The notes: generated from the letters alone by a model not told the origin. Shown: positions 38,455-50,537, numbered from the stretch's first letter. The stretch: 64,000 nt of DNA from Pseudomonas asplenii (GCF_001293465.1 NZ_JSYZ01000001.1:327590-391589); one strand, 5' to 3'. Numbers and translations: made by a program.

Positions 38455-39251
38455 CAGAAATCTCCAAACATCAAGGCGGTCAGAATAAAGTCCAGGCCGA
38501 GTACTGCCAGGGAGGCATAGACCACGGTCTTGGTAGTGGCACGGCTGATCCCTTCCGAAGTGGGCTCGCAGTCGTAGCCTTGAAACACGGCAATCCAGGT
38601 CACCACGAAGGCGAACACGATGCTCTTGACAATCCCCTTCAGCACGTCGCCGTTGAAGGTCACGCTGTTCTGCATGTTGGCCCAGTAGGAGCCGTCGTAG
38701 ACGCCCAGCCAGTCCACCGCCACCCACGAACCGCCCCAGATGCCGACCACGCTGAAGATCATCGCCAGCAGCGGCAGGGAAATGAAGCCGGCCCACAACC
38801 GGGGCGCGACGATGTACTTGAGCGGATCGACACCGATCATTTCCAGGCTGGAAAGCTGCTCGGTGGATTTCATGTTGCCGATTTCTGCGGTCAGGGCCGA
38901 GCCGGCACGGCCGGCGAACAGCAAGGCGGTGACCACCGGCCCCAGCTCGCGCAGCAGCGTCAGGGCGACCATCTGCCCCACCGCCTGCTCGGAACCGTAG
39001 CTGGACAGGATATTGAAGCCCTGCAGCGCCAGAACCATGCCAATGAAGATCCCGGATACGACGATGATCACCAGCGACATGACACCCACGGCGTGCAACT
39101 GCCTGACCAGCAGGCCGAAACCGCCGCCGATGCCGCCACGGCCGAACAGCACGTGAAACAGAAACAGCGTCGAACGCCCGAGCACCGCGAGCACGTCGAT
39201 GCCCGAACGCCCGAACAGACGAATTCTCTCGATCAATGAATGCTTGCGCAT
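38454..39251 (-). CDS. mlaE: Mla permease MlaE
   Basis: This 265-residue permease has five to six hydrophobic segments and the family block [29 protein letters not shown], then [24 protein letters not shown]. It overlaps mlaF and mlaD by one base each, so mlaFEDCB is one tightly coupled operon. Confidence 0.95.
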   Translation of the reverse strand: MRKHSLIERIRLFGRSGIDVLAVLGRSTLFLFHVLFGRGGIGGGFGLLVRQLHAVGVMSLVIIVVSGIFIGMVLALQGFNILSSYGSEQAVGQMVALTLLRELGPVVTALLFAGRAGSALTAEIGNMKSTEQLSSLEMIGVDPLKYIVAPRLWAGFISLPLLAMIFSVVGIWGGSWVAVDWLGVYDGSYWANMQNSVTFNGDVLKGIVKSIVFAFVVTWIAVFQGYDCEPTSEGISRATTKTVVYASLAVLGLDFILTALMFGDF

Positions 39252-40060
39252 CAGCGCTTCCCCAACAGATCTGCGCGGTAATCCGGCGCCGGGTAATGGA
39301 ACGGCACGGGACCATCCGGATTGCCGGTCATGAACTGGCGAATGCGCGGGTTATCGGCATTCATCAGTTCTTCGGGCGTGCCCTGGCCCAGCACCTGCCC
39401 GTCCCCCACCACATACAGGTAGTCGGCGATGCTCGCGGTTTCCGCCAGGTCATGGGAGACGACGATGCTGGTGATGCCCAGGGCATCGTTGAGCAGGCGG
39501 ATCAGCCGCACCAGCACGCCCATGGCGATCGGGTCCTGGCCGACGAACGGCTCGTCGTACATGAGGATCTGCGGATCCAGCGCGATCGCCCGCGCCAGGG
39601 CCACGCGCCGCTTCATGCCGCCGGAAAGCTCGTCGGGCATCAGGTCGACCGCGCCGCGCAGGCCAACGGCCTGCAGTTTCAGCAGGACGATGTCGCGAAT
39701 CATCTCCTCCGGCAGCTCGGTGTGCACCCGCAGCGGAAAGGCGACGTTCTCGAAGACATCCAGATCGGTGAACAGCGCCCCGCTCTGGAACAGCACGCCC
39801 ATGTGCTTGCGCGAGTCGAACAGGTCGCTGCGCGACAGCGCCGGCAGGTTCCGGCCGTTGACCCAGACCTCGCCGCTGTTGGGGCGCAACTGCGCGCCCA
39901 TCAACCGCAACAGGGTGGTCTTGCCACATCCGGAGGGCCCCATGATGCCGGTGACCTTGCCCCGCGGAATGCGAATATCGACATTATTGAAGATGCTGCG
40001 CGCGCCGCGCTTGAAGGTAACCCCCTTCAGCTCGACCGCGTAGGCGTTATCGACGCTCAT
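39251..40060 (-). CDS. mlaF: Mla ABC transporter ATPase MlaF
   Basis: This 269-residue ATPase powers retrograde phospholipid transport. Walker A is [13 protein letters not shown], the signature is [14 protein letters not shown], and Walker B is [13 protein letters not shown]. It is the first gene of the mlaFEDCB operon and faces kdsD across a 290-base divergent gap. In P. putida the same system was first described as Ttg2 in solvent tolerance. Confidence 0.95.
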   Translation of the reverse strand: MSVDNAYAVELKGVTFKRGARSIFNNVDIRIPRGKVTGIMGPSGCGKTTLLRLMGAQLRPNSGEVWVNGRNLPALSRSDLFDSRKHMGVLFQSGALFTDLDVFENVAFPLRVHTELPEEMIRDIVLLKLQAVGLRGAVDLMPDELSGGMKRRVALARAIALDPQILMYDEPFVGQDPIAMGVLVRLIRLLNDALGITSIVVSHDLAETASIADYLYVVGDGQVLGQGTPEELMNADNPRIRQFMTGNPDGPVPFHYPAPDYRADLLGKR

Positions 40061-40311
40061 CTAGACTCCTTGCGATGCAGCCTCTGTCTCGGACACCAGG
40101 CCCCTGTAAAAAGAGGTGCGCACATCCTGAGCGGGCCGAACTGGTCGCGAACTATATCACTGCTGATACGAGCCGCCCAAGGCCGAAGCCGCGCTTGTTC
40201 AGGCGAGGGACAGTCGGTTTTGACACACACCCGAGCGAAAACTGACAGCCGCCTCCTACACCCACGGCGTAAAGAGCAACGATCAAGCGTGAGGGAATTG
40301 CTCATTACCGC

Positions 40312-40317
40312 TATAAT
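40312..40317 (+). promoter_or_regulatory. Possible -10 element for kdsD
   Basis: A perfect TATAAT lies 33 bases before the kdsD start. No matching -35 hexamer at standard spacing is evident, so the call is tentative. Confidence 0.35.
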
Positions 40318-40350
40318 CGCGCCTTTTCATCGGGCTATACGATTTCTGAC

Positions 40351-41325
40351 ATGAGCCAATCCAGCGACCTGATTCAATCGGCACAACGCACCATCCGCCT
40401 CGAAGTAGAAGCCGTGGAAGGCTTGTTGGCCCACATCGACGCAGATTTCGTACGCGCTTGCGAGATGATTCTGGCCAGCAAGGGCCGCGTGGTCGTGCTC
40501 GGCATGGGCAAGTCCGGGCACATCGGCAACAAGATCGCCGCGACCCTGGCGAGCACCGGCACCCCGGCCTTCTTCGTCCACCCGGCCGAGGCCAGCCACG
40601 GCGACATGGGCATGATCACCCGGGATGACGTCATCCTGGCCCTGTCGAACTCCGGCTCGACCTCGGAAATAGTCACCCTGCTGCCGCTGATCAAGCGCCT
40701 GGGCATCCAGCTGATCAGCCTGACCGGCAACCCGGACTCGCCGCTGGCCAAGGCCGCCGAAGTCAACCTCAACGCCCGCATCGAACACGAGGCCTGCCCG
40801 CTGAACCTGGCACCCACCTCGTCGACCACCGCAGCCCTGGTGATGGGCGATGCCCTGGCCGTCGCCCTGCTCGAAGCCCGTGGTTTCACCGCCGAAGACT
40901 TCGCGTTCTCCCATCCGGGCGGTGCCCTGGGGCGGCGCCTGCTGCTGAAAGTGGAAAACGTCATGCACGCCGGCGACGAGTTGCCACAGGTGCTGCGCGG
41001 TACCCTGCTGAAAAACGCGCTGATGGAAATGACTCGCAAGGGCCTGGGCATGACCGTGATCGTCGAAGCCGACGGTCGCCTCGCCGGGATCTTCACCGAT
41101 GGCGACCTGCGTCGCACCCTGGATCGCACCATCGACATCCACAGCGCCCTGATCGAAGAGGTCATGACCCCTCACGGCAAGACCGCCCGGGCCGAGATGC
41201 TCGCCGCCGAGGCCCTGAAGATCATGGAAGACCATAAAATCAGCGCCCTGGTGGTGGTCGATGACGAGGATCGCCCGGTCGGCGCCTTGAACATGCACGA
41301 CCTGCTGCGCGCCGGAGTAATGTAA
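40351..41325 (+). CDS. kdsD: D-arabinose 5-phosphate isomerase
   Basis: This 324-residue isomerase makes arabinose 5-phosphate for Kdo. A sugar isomerase domain (VVLGMGKSGHIGNKIAATLASTGTPAFFVH) is followed by two CBS domains (about 205-324). It abuts kdsC with no gap. The Kdo and LPS-transport genes downstream make one functional unit. Confidence 0.96.
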   Translation: MSQSSDLIQSAQRTIRLEVEAVEGLLAHIDADFVRACEMILASKGRVVVLGMGKSGHIGNKIAATLASTGTPAFFVHPAEASHGDMGMITRDDVILALSNSGSTSEIVTLLPLIKRLGIQLISLTGNPDSPLAKAAEVNLNARIEHEACPLNLAPTSSTTAALVMGDALAVALLEARGFTAEDFAFSHPGGALGRRLLLKVENVMHAGDELPQVLRGTLLKNALMEMTRKGLGMTVIVEADGRLAGIFTDGDLRRTLDRTIDIHSALIEEVMTPHGKTARAEMLAAEALKIMEDHKISALVVVDDEDRPVGALNMHDLLRAGVM

Positions 41326-41850
41326 ATGAGCACTGATCTGCTGCAACGCGGCAAGAACATCAAGCTGGCGGTATTCGACGTCGACGGCGTCCTTACCGAC
41401 GGTCGCCTGTACTTCCTCGAGGATGGCAGCGAGTTCAAGTCGTTCAGCACCCTGGACGGCCAGGGTATCAAGATGCTGATGGCGGCTGGCGTGCAAACCG
41501 CTATCATCAGCGGCCGCAAGACCGTGCTGGTCGAGCGACGCGCCAGGAACCTGGGCATCCCCCATGTGTTCCAGGGCCGCGAAGACAAGCTGGTGGTGCT
41601 TGACGCCCTGCTCGCCCAACTCGGCCTAGACTATGAACAGGTCGCCTATCTGGGCGACGACCTGCCTGACCTGCCGGTGATCCGCCGCGTCGGCCTGGGC
41701 ATGGCCGTGGCCAATGCCGCGAGCTTCGTGCGCGAACACGCCCACGGCGTGACCCAGGCACGTGGCGGCGAGGGCGCCGCGCGCGAATTCTGCGAGCTGA
41801 TCCTGCGCGCCCAGGACAGCCTTGAAGCGGCCCACGCCGCCTACCTGTAG
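41326..41850 (+). CDS. kdsC: Kdo 8-phosphate phosphatase
   Basis: This 174-residue HAD phosphatase has the nucleophile motif FDVDGVLTDG and the C-terminal GDDLPDLPVI acidic motif. It lacks a cap domain, as expected for the tetrameric C0 type KdsC. It sits between kdsD and lptC. Confidence 0.96.
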   Translation: MSTDLLQRGKNIKLAVFDVDGVLTDGRLYFLEDGSEFKSFSTLDGQGIKMLMAAGVQTAIISGRKTVLVERRARNLGIPHVFQGREDKLVVLDALLAQLGLDYEQVAYLGDDLPDLPVIRRVGLGMAVANAASFVREHAHGVTQARGGEGAAREFCELILRAQDSLEAAHAAYL

Positions 41851-41858
41851 AGCCTTTT

Positions 41859-42431
41859 ATGCTGAACAAGAAGATTCGCAACATTCTGCTGTTCGGAGTC
41901 ATTGCCGCCCTGTTCGCGGCCGTTGGCTACTGGAACATCAGCCCGGAACGCTTCCTGGAACAGACGGCCGCACCGGTGGACAACAATGCCATCGACTACT
42001 ATGCGATCAATGCCCATAGCGTCCAGTACATGCCCGACGGCAAGGTGCAGTACGACATGACCGGTGACAAGGTCGAGCATCTCAAGGTTTCCGACGTCAC
42101 CCTGGTGACCAAGCCGGACCTGCAGGTCTACCGCGGCACCGCGTTCCCCTGGCACGTCCAGAGCGAACGCGCCGAGGTCAACCCGGACGGCACCGAGGTC
42201 GAGCTGATCGACTCGGTACGGGTCGCGCGCACCGACGAAAAGCAGCGCCATGTCATCATTACCACGACCCGGATGACAGTATTCCCACAGAAGCAATATG
42301 CGCAGACCGAGCAAGCCGTTAGAATCGACGGCCCCAACGGCGTGACCACGGGCAAGGGCATGAAAGCCTATCTGGAAGAAAGCAGGATGCACCTGCTATC
42401 GAACGTAAGAGGACAGTATGAGTCTCGTTAA
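41859..42431 (+). CDS. lptC: LPS export protein LptC
   Basis: This 190-residue bitopic protein has one N-terminal helix (residues 7-24) and a periplasmic beta-jellyroll (IDYYAINAHSVQYMPDGKVQYDMTGDKVEHL). It links the LptBFG transporter to LptA. It overlaps lptA by 14 bases. Confidence 0.93.
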   Translation: MLNKKIRNILLFGVIAALFAAVGYWNISPERFLEQTAAPVDNNAIDYYAINAHSVQYMPDGKVQYDMTGDKVEHLKVSDVTLVTKPDLQVYRGTAFPWHVQSERAEVNPDGTEVELIDSVRVARTDEKQRHVIITTTRMTVFPQKQYAQTEQAVRIDGPNGVTTGKGMKAYLEESRMHLLSNVRGQYESR

Positions 42432-42963
42432 AACCCTCCCTATTTTGCTCAGCCTGGGCGCAGCACTGGGAAGCGTGAGCGCCTGGGCTCTGCCGAACGA
42501 CAGCGAGCAGCCCATCCGCATTCAAGCTGACGACGCTCAACTGGATGACAAGCAGGGCATCGCCACCTACAAGGGCGACGTCATCATCACTCAGGGTTCG
42601 ATGATCGTTAAGGGCAACACCGTGACGCTCACCCGGACCAAGGACGGCGCCATCGACGTGGTGACCTCCGTGGGCAACCTGGCCTACTTCGAGCAGAAGC
42701 AGAAAGCCACCGACCCGCAGCCGGTCCGCGGCTACGGCAAGACCATCCAGTACCATGCCCAGCAGAACCGCATCGTCCTGATCGACCAGGCCAAGGTGGT
42801 CAACGAAGGCAACACCACCGAAGGCGAGAAGATCGTCTACGACACGGTGAAACAGGTGGCAACCGCCGGTCGCGCCAACGGCAGCCCGATCACCACGCCG
42901 CGCCAGCGCATCGACATGGTTATCCAGCCGAAAAAGAAAACTGACGAGCACAAGGCCCAGTAA
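42418..42963 (+). CDS. lptA: Periplasmic LPS bridge protein LptA (LptH)
   Basis: This 181-residue protein has a signal peptide ([20 protein letters not shown], then SAWA) and an OstA-like jellyroll ([31 protein letters not shown]). It forms the periplasmic bridge for LPS; the P. aeruginosa ortholog is called LptH. Its stop overlaps the lptB start by one base. Confidence 0.94.
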   Translation: MSLVKTLPILLSLGAALGSVSAWALPNDSEQPIRIQADDAQLDDKQGIATYKGDVIITQGSMIVKGNTVTLTRTKDGAIDVVTSVGNLAYFEQKQKATDPQPVRGYGKTIQYHAQQNRIVLIDQAKVVNEGNTTEGEKIVYDTVKQVATAGRANGSPITTPRQRIDMVIQPKKKTDEHKAQ

Positions 42964-43688
42964 TGGCAATTCTGAAAGCCCAGCATCTGGCCAAGGCCTA
43001 TAAAAGTCGCCAGGTCGTGCGTGACGTCAGCCTGTCGATCGAAAGCGGACAGATCGTCGGCCTGCTCGGCCCCAACGGTGCTGGCAAGACCACCTGTTTC
43101 TACATGATCGTCGGCCTGGTCCAGGCCGACCAGGGTCGCGTGCTGATCGACGACCAGGACGTCAGCCACCAGCCGATGCACGGCCGCGCCCGCGCCGGGA
43201 TCGGCTACCTGCCCCAGGAAGCCTCGATTTTCCGCAAGCTGTCGGTGGCCGACAACATCATGGCGATCCTCGAGACCCGCAAGGACCTCGACAAGGCCGC
43301 CCGTCGCAAGGAACTGGAAAGCCTGCTGCAGGAATTCCATATCAGCCACATCCGTGACAACCTCGGCATGAGCCTGTCCGGTGGTGAACGACGCCGCGTG
43401 GAAATCGCCCGTGCCCTGGCCACCGCGCCGAAGTTCATCCTGCTGGACGAACCGTTCGCCGGCGTCGACCCGATTTCCGTGGGCGACATCAAGCAGATCA
43501 TCCATCACCTCAAGGCCAAGGGCATCGGTGTACTGATCACCGACCACAACGTCCGCGAGACCCTGGATATCTGTGAAACCGCCTATATCGTCAACGATGG
43601 ACAACTGATCGCCGAAGGCGATTCGCAAACCATCCTGGCCAACGAACTGGTCAAGGAAGTCTATCTGGGCCACGAGTTCCGCCTGTAA
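42963..43688 (+). CDS. lptB: LPS export ABC transporter ATPase LptB
   Basis: This 241-residue ATPase has Walker [15 protein letters not shown], signature [16 protein letters not shown], and Walker [14 protein letters not shown]. It powers LPS extraction with LptFG, which are encoded elsewhere. It is the last of the kds-lpt group before rpoN. Confidence 0.97.
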   Translation: MAILKAQHLAKAYKSRQVVRDVSLSIESGQIVGLLGPNGAGKTTCFYMIVGLVQADQGRVLIDDQDVSHQPMHGRARAGIGYLPQEASIFRKLSVADNIMAILETRKDLDKAARRKELESLLQEFHISHIRDNLGMSLSGGERRRVEIARALATAPKFILLDEPFAGVDPISVGDIKQIIHHLKAKGIGVLITDHNVRETLDICETAYIVNDGQLIAEGDSQTILANELVKEVYLGHEFRL

Positions 43689-43799
43689 GCATCGGGGAAC
43701 CCAATACCCGCCTGAGCGCATGAGTTTTCGATAAAAACCACCGCTTTTTCCGGCTTTTTATTGTTACAGCGCTCTAGGCAAACACTCCGGTTTCGGGCA

Positions 43800-43805
43800 T
43801 ATAAT
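43800..43805 (+). promoter_or_regulatory. Possible -10 element of rpoN
   Basis: TATAAT lies 77 bases before the rpoN start, in an otherwise gene-free 194-base gap after lptB. A short inverted repeat GGCGCTCCGGCGCC follows at about 43818-43831. No good -35 hexamer was found. Confidence 0.35.
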
Positions 43806-43882
43806 TTGCTTATGTTTGGCGCTCCGGCGCCCTGTAGTGGATGGCGCATGCGCGCCGGCAAATAAGGTGTTAAGCCCCTGCC

Positions 43883-45379
43883 ATGAAACCATCGCTAGTC
43901 CTTAAAATGGGCCAGCAGCTGACGATGACGCCGCAGCTGCAACAGGCCATCCGCCTGCTCCAATTGTCGACCCTGGATCTTCAGCAGGAAATCCAGGAAG
44001 CCCTGGAATCCAATCCGATGCTCGAACGCCAGGAAGAAGGCGACGACTTCGATAACAGCGATCCAATGGCCGACAAGGCCGAGCAGAACACCACGCCCGA
44101 AATCCCGGAAACCTCCTACCAGCAGGAAACCGCCCCCACCGTCGACAACATCGACGAAGGCGAGTGGAGCGAACGCATTCCGAACGAACTCCCGGTCGAC
44201 ACCGCCTGGGAAGACGTCTACCAGACCAGCGCCAGCAGCCTGCCCGGCAACGATGACGACGAGTGGGACTTCACCACCCGCACTTCGGCCGGCGAAAGCC
44301 TGCAAAGCCACCTGCTGTGGCAACTGAACCTGGCTCCGATGTCCGACACCGATCGCCTGATCGCCGTGACCCTGATCGACTGCATCAACAACCAGGGCTA
44401 CCTGGACGAGACCCTCGAAGAGATTCTCGAAGCGTTCGACCCGGAGCTGGACATCGAACTCGACGAGATCGAGGCCGTCCTGCATCGCATCCAGCAGTTC
44501 GAGCCCGCCGGCATCGGCGCGCGCAACCTCGGCGAATGCCTGCTGCTGCAACTGCGCCAGCTGCCGGCCAAGACCCCCTGGCTGAACGAGGCCAAGCGCC
44601 TGGTCACCGATTTCATCGACCTGCTGGGCAGCCGCGACTACAGTCAGTTGATGCGGCGCATGAAACTCAAGGAAGACGAACTGCGCCAGGTCATCGAACT
44701 GGTACAGAGCCTCAACCCGCGCCCCGGCTCGCAGATCGAGTCGACCGAAGCCGAGTACGTGGTCCCCGACGTGATCGTGCGCAAGGACAACGAACGCTGG
44801 CTGGTGGAACTGAACCAGGAATCGGTGCCACGCCTGCGGGTCAACCCGCAGTACGCCGGCTTCGTCCGCCGTGCCGACACCAGTGCCGACAACACCTTCA
44901 TGCGCAACCAGTTGCAGGAGGCGCGCTGGTTCATCAAGAGCCTGCAGAGCCGCAACGAGACGCTGATGAAGGTCGCCACCCAGATCGTCGAGCATCAGCG
45001 CGGTTTCCTGGAGTACGGCGACGAGGCGATGAAGCCGCTGGTGCTGCACGACATCGCCGAAGCGGTGGGCATGCACGAGTCGACCATTTCCCGGGTCACC
45101 ACCCAGAAATTCATGCATACCCCCCGCGGTATCTACGAACTGAAATACTTTTTCTCCAGCCACGTCAGCACTTCCGAAGGCGGCGAATGCTCGTCCACGG
45201 CGATCCGCGCGATCATCAAGAAACTGGTGGCGGCGGAAAATCAGAAAAAGCCGTTGAGTGACAGCAAGATCGCTGGTTTACTGGAGGCACAAGGCATTCA
45301 GGTCGCCCGTCGTACCGTCGCCAAGTACCGCGAGTCCCTCGGAATCGCGCCTTCCAGCGAACGGAAGCGGTTGATGTAA
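43883..45379 (+). CDS. rpoN: RNA polymerase sigma-54 factor
   Basis: This 498-residue sigma factor directs transcription of nitrogen, motility and other activator-dependent promoters. Region I is the Gln-rich N terminus ([25 protein letters not shown]), region II is acidic (about 50-120), and the C terminus carries the RpoN box [10 protein letters not shown] that reads the -24 element. The downstream hpf-ptsN-rapZ-ptsO order is the usual rpoN cluster. Confidence 0.98.
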   Translation: MKPSLVLKMGQQLTMTPQLQQAIRLLQLSTLDLQQEIQEALESNPMLERQEEGDDFDNSDPMADKAEQNTTPEIPETSYQQETAPTVDNIDEGEWSERIPNELPVDTAWEDVYQTSASSLPGNDDDEWDFTTRTSAGESLQSHLLWQLNLAPMSDTDRLIAVTLIDCINNQGYLDETLEEILEAFDPELDIELDEIEAVLHRIQQFEPAGIGARNLGECLLLQLRQLPAKTPWLNEAKRLVTDFIDLLGSRDYSQLMRRMKLKEDELRQVIELVQSLNPRPGSQIESTEAEYVVPDVIVRKDNERWLVELNQESVPRLRVNPQYAGFVRRADTSADNTFMRNQLQEARWFIKSLQSRNETLMKVATQIVEHQRGFLEYGDEAMKPLVLHDIAEAVGMHESTISRVTTQKFMHTPRGIYELKYFFSSHVSTSEGGECSSTAIRAIIKKLVAAENQKKPLSDSKIAGLLEAQGIQVARRTVAKYRESLGIAPSSERKRLM

Positions 45380-45458
45380 CCGCCGGGCGTGCCGCAGCGT
45401 TCCAGTGGCAAGCCATCAGGCTTGCCGCTTTATGCACTGGCAACGAAGGAGAAGCTGT

Positions 45459-45764
45459 ATGCAAGTCAACATCAGTGGACACCAACTGGAAGTGACCGAA
45501 CCACTGCGTGTCTATATCGGTGAAAAACTCGACCGATTGGAACGCCACTTCGACAAGATCACCAACGTACAGGTGACAATGGCCGTCGAGAAACTGAAGC
45601 AGAAAATCGAGGCCACTTTGCATATCCACGGCGGCGAGGTGGTTGCCAATGCAGAACATGACGACATGTATGCAGCAATCGACCTGCTGACCGACAAGCT
45701 CGACCGCCAACTGAAAAAGCACAAGGAAAAGAACCTGCACCTGCTCCAAGGTACGGGTCGTTAA
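45459..45764 (+). CDS. hpf: Ribosome hibernation promoting factor, short form
   Basis: This 101-residue protein matches HPF/YfiA (MQVNISGHQLEVTEPLRVYIGEKLDRLERHF...NAEHDDMYAAIDLLTDKLDRQLKKHKEK). It binds 30S subunits and helps form inactive 100S dimers. ATG 45459 has GAAGGAG upstream; the 18-residue in-frame extension was rejected. Confidence 0.93.
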   Translation: MQVNISGHQLEVTEPLRVYIGEKLDRLERHFDKITNVQVTMAVEKLKQKIEATLHIHGGEVVANAEHDDMYAAIDLLTDKLDRQLKKHKEKNLHLLQGTGR

Positions 45765-45773
45765 CACCCTCCC

Positions 45774-46238
45774 ATGATTCGACTTGAAAATATCCTGACC
45801 CCCGGCCGTTCCCTGGTGAACGTGCCGGGCGGCAGTAAAAAGCGTGCACTCGAACAAATTGCCAACCTGATCAGCCGCGAAGTGCCCGATCTGGAGATGC
45901 AGGATGTCTACGAGAGCCTGATCGCCCGGGAAAAACTCGGCTCCACCGGCTTTGGCAATGGCATCGCCATCCCCCACTGCCGGCTCAAGGGCTGCGAAGC
46001 GCCCATCAGTGCCCTGATGCACCTGGACGCCCCTATCGATTTCGACGCCATCGACGGCGCCCCGGTCGACCTGCTGTTCGTGCTGCTGGTCCCGCAGGCT
46101 GCCACCGATGCGCACCTGGAACTGCTGCGGCAGATTGCCAGCATGCTGGACCGCAAGGAGGTGCGCGACCGCCTGCGTAGCGCACCAAGCAATGAAGCCC
46201 TGTATCAGGTTGTCCTGGACGTGCAGAACGGTCAGTAA
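45774..46238 (+). CDS. ptsN: PTS IIA-like nitrogen regulatory protein
   Basis: This 154-residue EIIA(Ntr) protein has the phosphorylated His68 in [13 protein letters not shown]. It takes phosphate from PtsP through PtsO and regulates potassium, carbon storage and nitrogen processes. It lies two bases ahead of rapZ. Confidence 0.95.
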   Translation: MIRLENILTPGRSLVNVPGGSKKRALEQIANLISREVPDLEMQDVYESLIAREKLGSTGFGNGIAIPHCRLKGCEAPISALMHLDAPIDFDAIDGAPVDLLFVLLVPQAATDAHLELLRQIASMLDRKEVRDRLRSAPSNEALYQVVLDVQNGQ

Positions 46239-46240
46239 CC

Positions 46241-47098
46241 ATGCGCTTGATCATCGTCAGCGGCCGCTCCGGCTCAGGTAAAAGCACCGCCCTCGACGTA
46301 CTCGAGGACAGCGGCTATTACTGCATCGACAACTTGCCGGCCGGGTTGCTGCCGGAACTGGCCGAACGGGCGTTGATCCATACCGAGCTGGCGCAACCGC
46401 TGGTCGCCGTGTCCATCGACGCGCGCAACCTGCCCAGCCACCTGTCACGTTTCCCCGAACTGCTGGACGAAGTCCGCGGCCGACATATCCAGTGCGACGT
46501 GCTGTACCTGGATGCCGATGAGGAAACCCTGCTCAAGCGTTTCTCCGAGACCCGTCGACGCCACCCCCTGAGCAGCGCCAACCGCTCGTTGGCCGAAGCC
46601 ATCCGCGACGAGAGCAACCTGCTGGGGCCGATTGCCGACCTGGCGGACCTCAAGGTCAACACCACCAATCTCAACCTCTACCAGTTGCGCGATACCATCA
46701 AGCTGCGGCTGCTGAACCAGCCGGAACCGGGCACCGCATTTCTGGTAGAATCGTTCGGCTTCAAGCGCGGCATGCCGGTGGACGCCGACCTGGTGTTCGA
46801 CGTGCGCTGCCTGCCCAACCCGTATTGGAAACCGGAACTGCGCGAGCAGTCCGGGCTCGACCAGCCGGTAGCCGAATACCTCGCCGCACAGCCGGACGTC
46901 GAGGAGATGTTCCAGGACATTTCCAGCTACCTGCTCAAATGGTTGCCACGCTTCGCCGCCAGCAACCGTGCTTACGTCACCATTGCCATTGGCTGCACCG
47001 GCGGGCACCACCGCTCCGTCTACCTGACCGAGCGCCTGGGTCAGTTGTTGCAGCAGTCCCTGAAGAACGTCCAGGTCCGCCACCGCGACCTTAGCTGA
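46241..47098 (+). CDS. rapZ: RNase adapter protein RapZ
   Basis: This 285-residue protein has Walker A GRSGSGKS (8-15) and the C-terminal domain with [16 protein letters not shown]. In enterobacteria RapZ binds small RNAs and controls GlmS synthesis. The GlmY/GlmZ partners are not known in Pseudomonas, so the role here is inferred from family. Confidence 0.94.
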   Translation: MRLIIVSGRSGSGKSTALDVLEDSGYYCIDNLPAGLLPELAERALIHTELAQPLVAVSIDARNLPSHLSRFPELLDEVRGRHIQCDVLYLDADEETLLKRFSETRRRHPLSSANRSLAEAIRDESNLLGPIADLADLKVNTTNLNLYQLRDTIKLRLLNQPEPGTAFLVESFGFKRGMPVDADLVFDVRCLPNPYWKPELREQSGLDQPVAEYLAAQPDVEEMFQDISSYLLKWLPRFAASNRAYVTIAIGCTGGHHRSVYLTERLGQLLQQSLKNVQVRHRDLS

Positions 47099-47114
47099 AA
47101 GGATCACCATCGCG

Positions 47115-47387
47115 ATGCCCGCTCTGGAAATCGAAATCATCAACAAGCTGGGCCTGCATGCCCGCGCTTCAGCGAAGTTCGTCGGCGTTGCCGGCCAGTA
47201 TCCCTGCCAGATCCGGGTCGGGCGCACGCCCGAAAGCATGGTCGACGGCAAGAGCATCATGGCCATGATGATGCTGGCTGCGGGCAAGGGCACCCGGATC
47301 CACATAAAGACTGAAGGCGAACAGGAAGACGAGGCCATGGCGGCGTTGGTGGCGTTGATCAACAACTACTTCGACGAAGGCGAATAA
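47115..47387 (+). CDS. ptsO: HPr-like protein of the nitrogen PTS
   Basis: This 90-residue phosphocarrier has the active His15 in NKLGLHARASAKF and a Ser in the regulatory GKSIM segment. It relays phosphate from PtsP to PtsN. It is the last gene of the rpoN cluster. Confidence 0.94.
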   Translation: MPALEIEIINKLGLHARASAKFVGVAGQYPCQIRVGRTPESMVDGKSIMAMMMLAAGKGTRIHIKTEGEQEDEAMAALVALINNYFDEGE

Positions 47388-47397
47388 CCCCCCCTGC

Positions 47398-47417
47398 GGA
47401 GCGGGCAAGCCCGCTCC
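47398..47417. repeat. Short perfect hairpin after ptsO
   Basis: GGAGCGGGC and GCCCGCTCC pair over nine bases around AA, 11 bases after the ptsO stop. It resembles the core of the second REP family (GGGCTTGCCC) but lacks a tail, and there is no T-run. Confidence 0.55.
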
Positions 47418-47468
47418 CCCATCAGCGCTGGGTAGCAGGCCTGCCTGCAGCGGATAACCTGCCGCTGA

Positions 47469-47597
47469 TCAGGCACCCGCCAGCCAGCCGAACAACCGGG
47501 CAACGAGCAGCACCACTCCAGCCAGCAACAACAGCCAGCCAACTCCCTGGCGAAATCGTCGCCCTCTGCTCATTGCCACGGCATCTGTCTCCATCAT
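47469..47597 (-). CDS. Possible 42-residue single-span membrane protein
   Basis: A short ORF reads MMETDAVAMSRGRRFRQGVG followed by a strongly hydrophobic segment (WLLLLAGVVLLVARLFGWLA) and GA. A basic patch before one helix is a plausible small membrane protein. It lies 28 bases downstream of the sodA stop on the same strand. No strong ribosome-binding site is seen, and I know no named homolog. The second ATG or the ATG at codon 9 could also start it. Confidence 0.35.
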   Translation of the reverse strand: MMETDAVAMSRGRRFRQGVGWLLLLAGVVLLVARLFGWLAGA

Positions 47598-47625
47598 CGG
47601 CTCTGGATCTTGTGGGTAGTGTGTT

Positions 47626-48237
47626 TTACGCCAGGGCCGCGAGATAACGCCGTTCGACTTCCGGCCAGTTGATCACGTTGTAGAAAGCATTGATGTATTC
47701 CGGGCGACGGTTCTGGTACAGCAGGTAATAGGCATGCTCCCAGACGTCCAGGCCGAGGATCGGCGTATTGCCGTTCATCAGCGGGCTGTCCTGGTTGCCA
47801 CTGCTCTCGACCACCAGTTTTTTCTCCGGCGTCACGCTCAGCCACGCCCAGCCGCTGCCGAAACGCGTCAGCGCGGCCTTGGTGAAGGCTTCCTTGAACG
47901 CCTCGAAGCCGCCCAGTTGCTCGTCGATGGCCCGTCCCAGCGCCGCCTCCGGCTCACCGCCCCCCAGCGGGCTCATCACCGCCCAGAACAGCGAGTGGTT
48001 GGCATGGCCGCCACCATGGTTGATCACGGCCGGACGCATGTTTTCCGGCAACTGGCCAACCGCGGCCACCAGCGCCTCGACAGGCCAGTCGGCCCACTGC
48101 GATCCCTCGACAGCCGCATTGAGGTTGGTGACGTAGGTCTGGTGGTGCCTGGTGTAGTGGATCTCCATGGTCTTGGCATCGATATGCGGTTCCAGGGCGT
48201 CGTAGCTGTAGGGCAGCGCAGGCAAGGCGTAGGGCAT
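47626..48237 (-). CDS. sodA: Manganese superoxide dismutase
   Basis: This 203-residue enzyme removes superoxide. It has the N-terminal [28 protein letters not shown] and the C-terminal metal motif [20 protein letters not shown] is replaced by SGNQDSP, consistent with the Mn group. The start is ATG 48237, with GGAG nine bases upstream. It ends the iron-regulated fagA-fumC-orfX-sodA operon. Confidence 0.95.
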   Translation of the reverse strand: MPYALPALPYSYDALEPHIDAKTMEIHYTRHHQTYVTNLNAAVEGSQWADWPVEALVAAVGQLPENMRPAVINHGGGHANHSLFWAVMSPLGGGEPEAALGRAIDEQLGGFEAFKEAFTKAALTRFGSGWAWLSVTPEKKLVVESSGNQDSPLMNGNTPILGLDVWEHAYYLLYQNRRPEYINAFYNVINWPEVERRYLAALA

Positions 48238-48238
48238 T

Positions 48239-48679
48239 TCAATGAACTCCATGTTGATGACTCGACGGGACAGCGCCCGAGGAGGCCGTCCGGCTGTGCA
48301 GCAGGCGGCTGGTGCGGGGGTACTCCCCGTACTCGCTGATGAAGGCCAGCAGTTCGACGTAGGTTTTGCTGCTCTGGTGCAGCGCGGCCTCACGCAGCGC
48401 GACGGGAAGCCGAGTGTCCTGCATCGCCTGCAACAGGCGCTGGTGAATGGCGCACAGGTACTCGACGCTCTCTTCCGGCTGATTGAGGCGTAGGTGCAGG
48501 TCCGCCAGGTTGTGGTGGGAAATCACGCAGGCGGCCACCGCCTCCTCCGCATCCGGCCAGCGCTCGAACAACACCTGCGCCAGGGCCAGGGCCTGCAGGT
48601 AGTGCTCGCGGGCATCGACCAGCTCGCCAAGGTTGAAATGGCGATTGGCCCTTTCGATCGTGCGTCTCCAGTGTTCCAT
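48239..48679 (-). CDS. TPR-like protein (orfX of the fumC-sodA operon)
   Basis: This 146-residue all-helical protein ([39 protein letters not shown]) resembles a pair of TPR repeats. It sits between fumC and sodA, the position of orfX in the P. aeruginosa fagA-fumC-orfX-sodA operon. It has no known enzymatic function. Its stop is one base from the sodA start. Confidence 0.75.
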   Translation of the reverse strand: MEHWRRTIERANRHFNLGELVDAREHYLQALALAQVLFERWPDAEEAVAACVISHHNLADLHLRLNQPEESVEYLCAIHQRLLQAMQDTRLPVALREAALHQSSKTYVELLAFISEYGEYPRTSRLLHSRTASSGAVPSSHQHGVH

Positions 48680-48705
48680 GACGAACCTCCAGACAATGCA
48701 GTGGA

Positions 48706-50074
<1,369 letters not shown>

Positions 50075-50082
<8 letters not shown>

Positions 50083-50470
50083 CGGGAAATCCTTGCACCA
50101 GTTCAGTCAGGGGAATGGAAGGCAGCAGCGAGCAGTTCGCCAACTGCCAGGCAAAGCTTTGCCAGCGGCGCAGCCGGCAATTGCATAGCGCCTGGCGCTC
50201 CAGATCGCGCAACGGCCGCCAGGCCTGGTCCAGGCATAACGACCGCCAGTGCCAGGGCAACGCGGTATCGGTGGCCGTGTCGAGCAGCAGGCGAAAGGAC
50301 GTTGCAGCGATGGTCCAGGGTGAAGTGGGTGTGCAACAGGCCAGGTAGCGGCCCTCGGCGAGGTAATGGTCGATCAGCCGGGGCTCGTCCGGCAGCAGTG
50401 CGCAGCGGATCTGGCGGCTCATCCAGCGCCAGCTGTCCAAATAGGGTTGCTCATGCAAGGCAGAACTCAT
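50075..50470 (-). CDS. fagA: FagA, Fur-associated gene A protein
   Basis: This 131-residue protein of unknown function is rich in Trp, Leu and Arg (WRWMSRQIRCALLPDEPRLIDHYLAEGRYLACC). Identification rests on position as first gene before fumC, orfX and sodA, behind Fur-like sites, as in P. aeruginosa. No catalytic motif is visible. Confidence 0.78.
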
Positions 50471-50485
50471 GACCCAGGCTCATTC

Positions 50486-50527
50486 GATAATGAGATTTAT
50501 TATTATACGATATTGATAATCAAAACA
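50486..50527. promoter_or_regulatory. Two adjacent Fur-box-like sites
   Basis: GATAATGAGATTTATTATT (50486-50504) agrees with the 19-base Fur consensus at 15 positions. GATATTGATAATCAAAACA (50509-50527) agrees at 14. They lie 16-57 bases upstream of fagA, where a minus-strand promoter is expected. Repression by Fur in iron-replete cells is inferred. Confidence 0.75.
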
Positions 50528-50537
50528 ACGCTGACGA

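Noticed and set aside
37987..39315. 442-codon reading of mlaD
   Set aside because: The first 287 codons are mlaE in another frame; the real MlaD begins at 38454 with its membrane helix.
43689..43882. Terminator after lptB
   Set aside because: The T-rich stretch near 43745-43760 has no stable stem before it; transcription may run on into rpoN.
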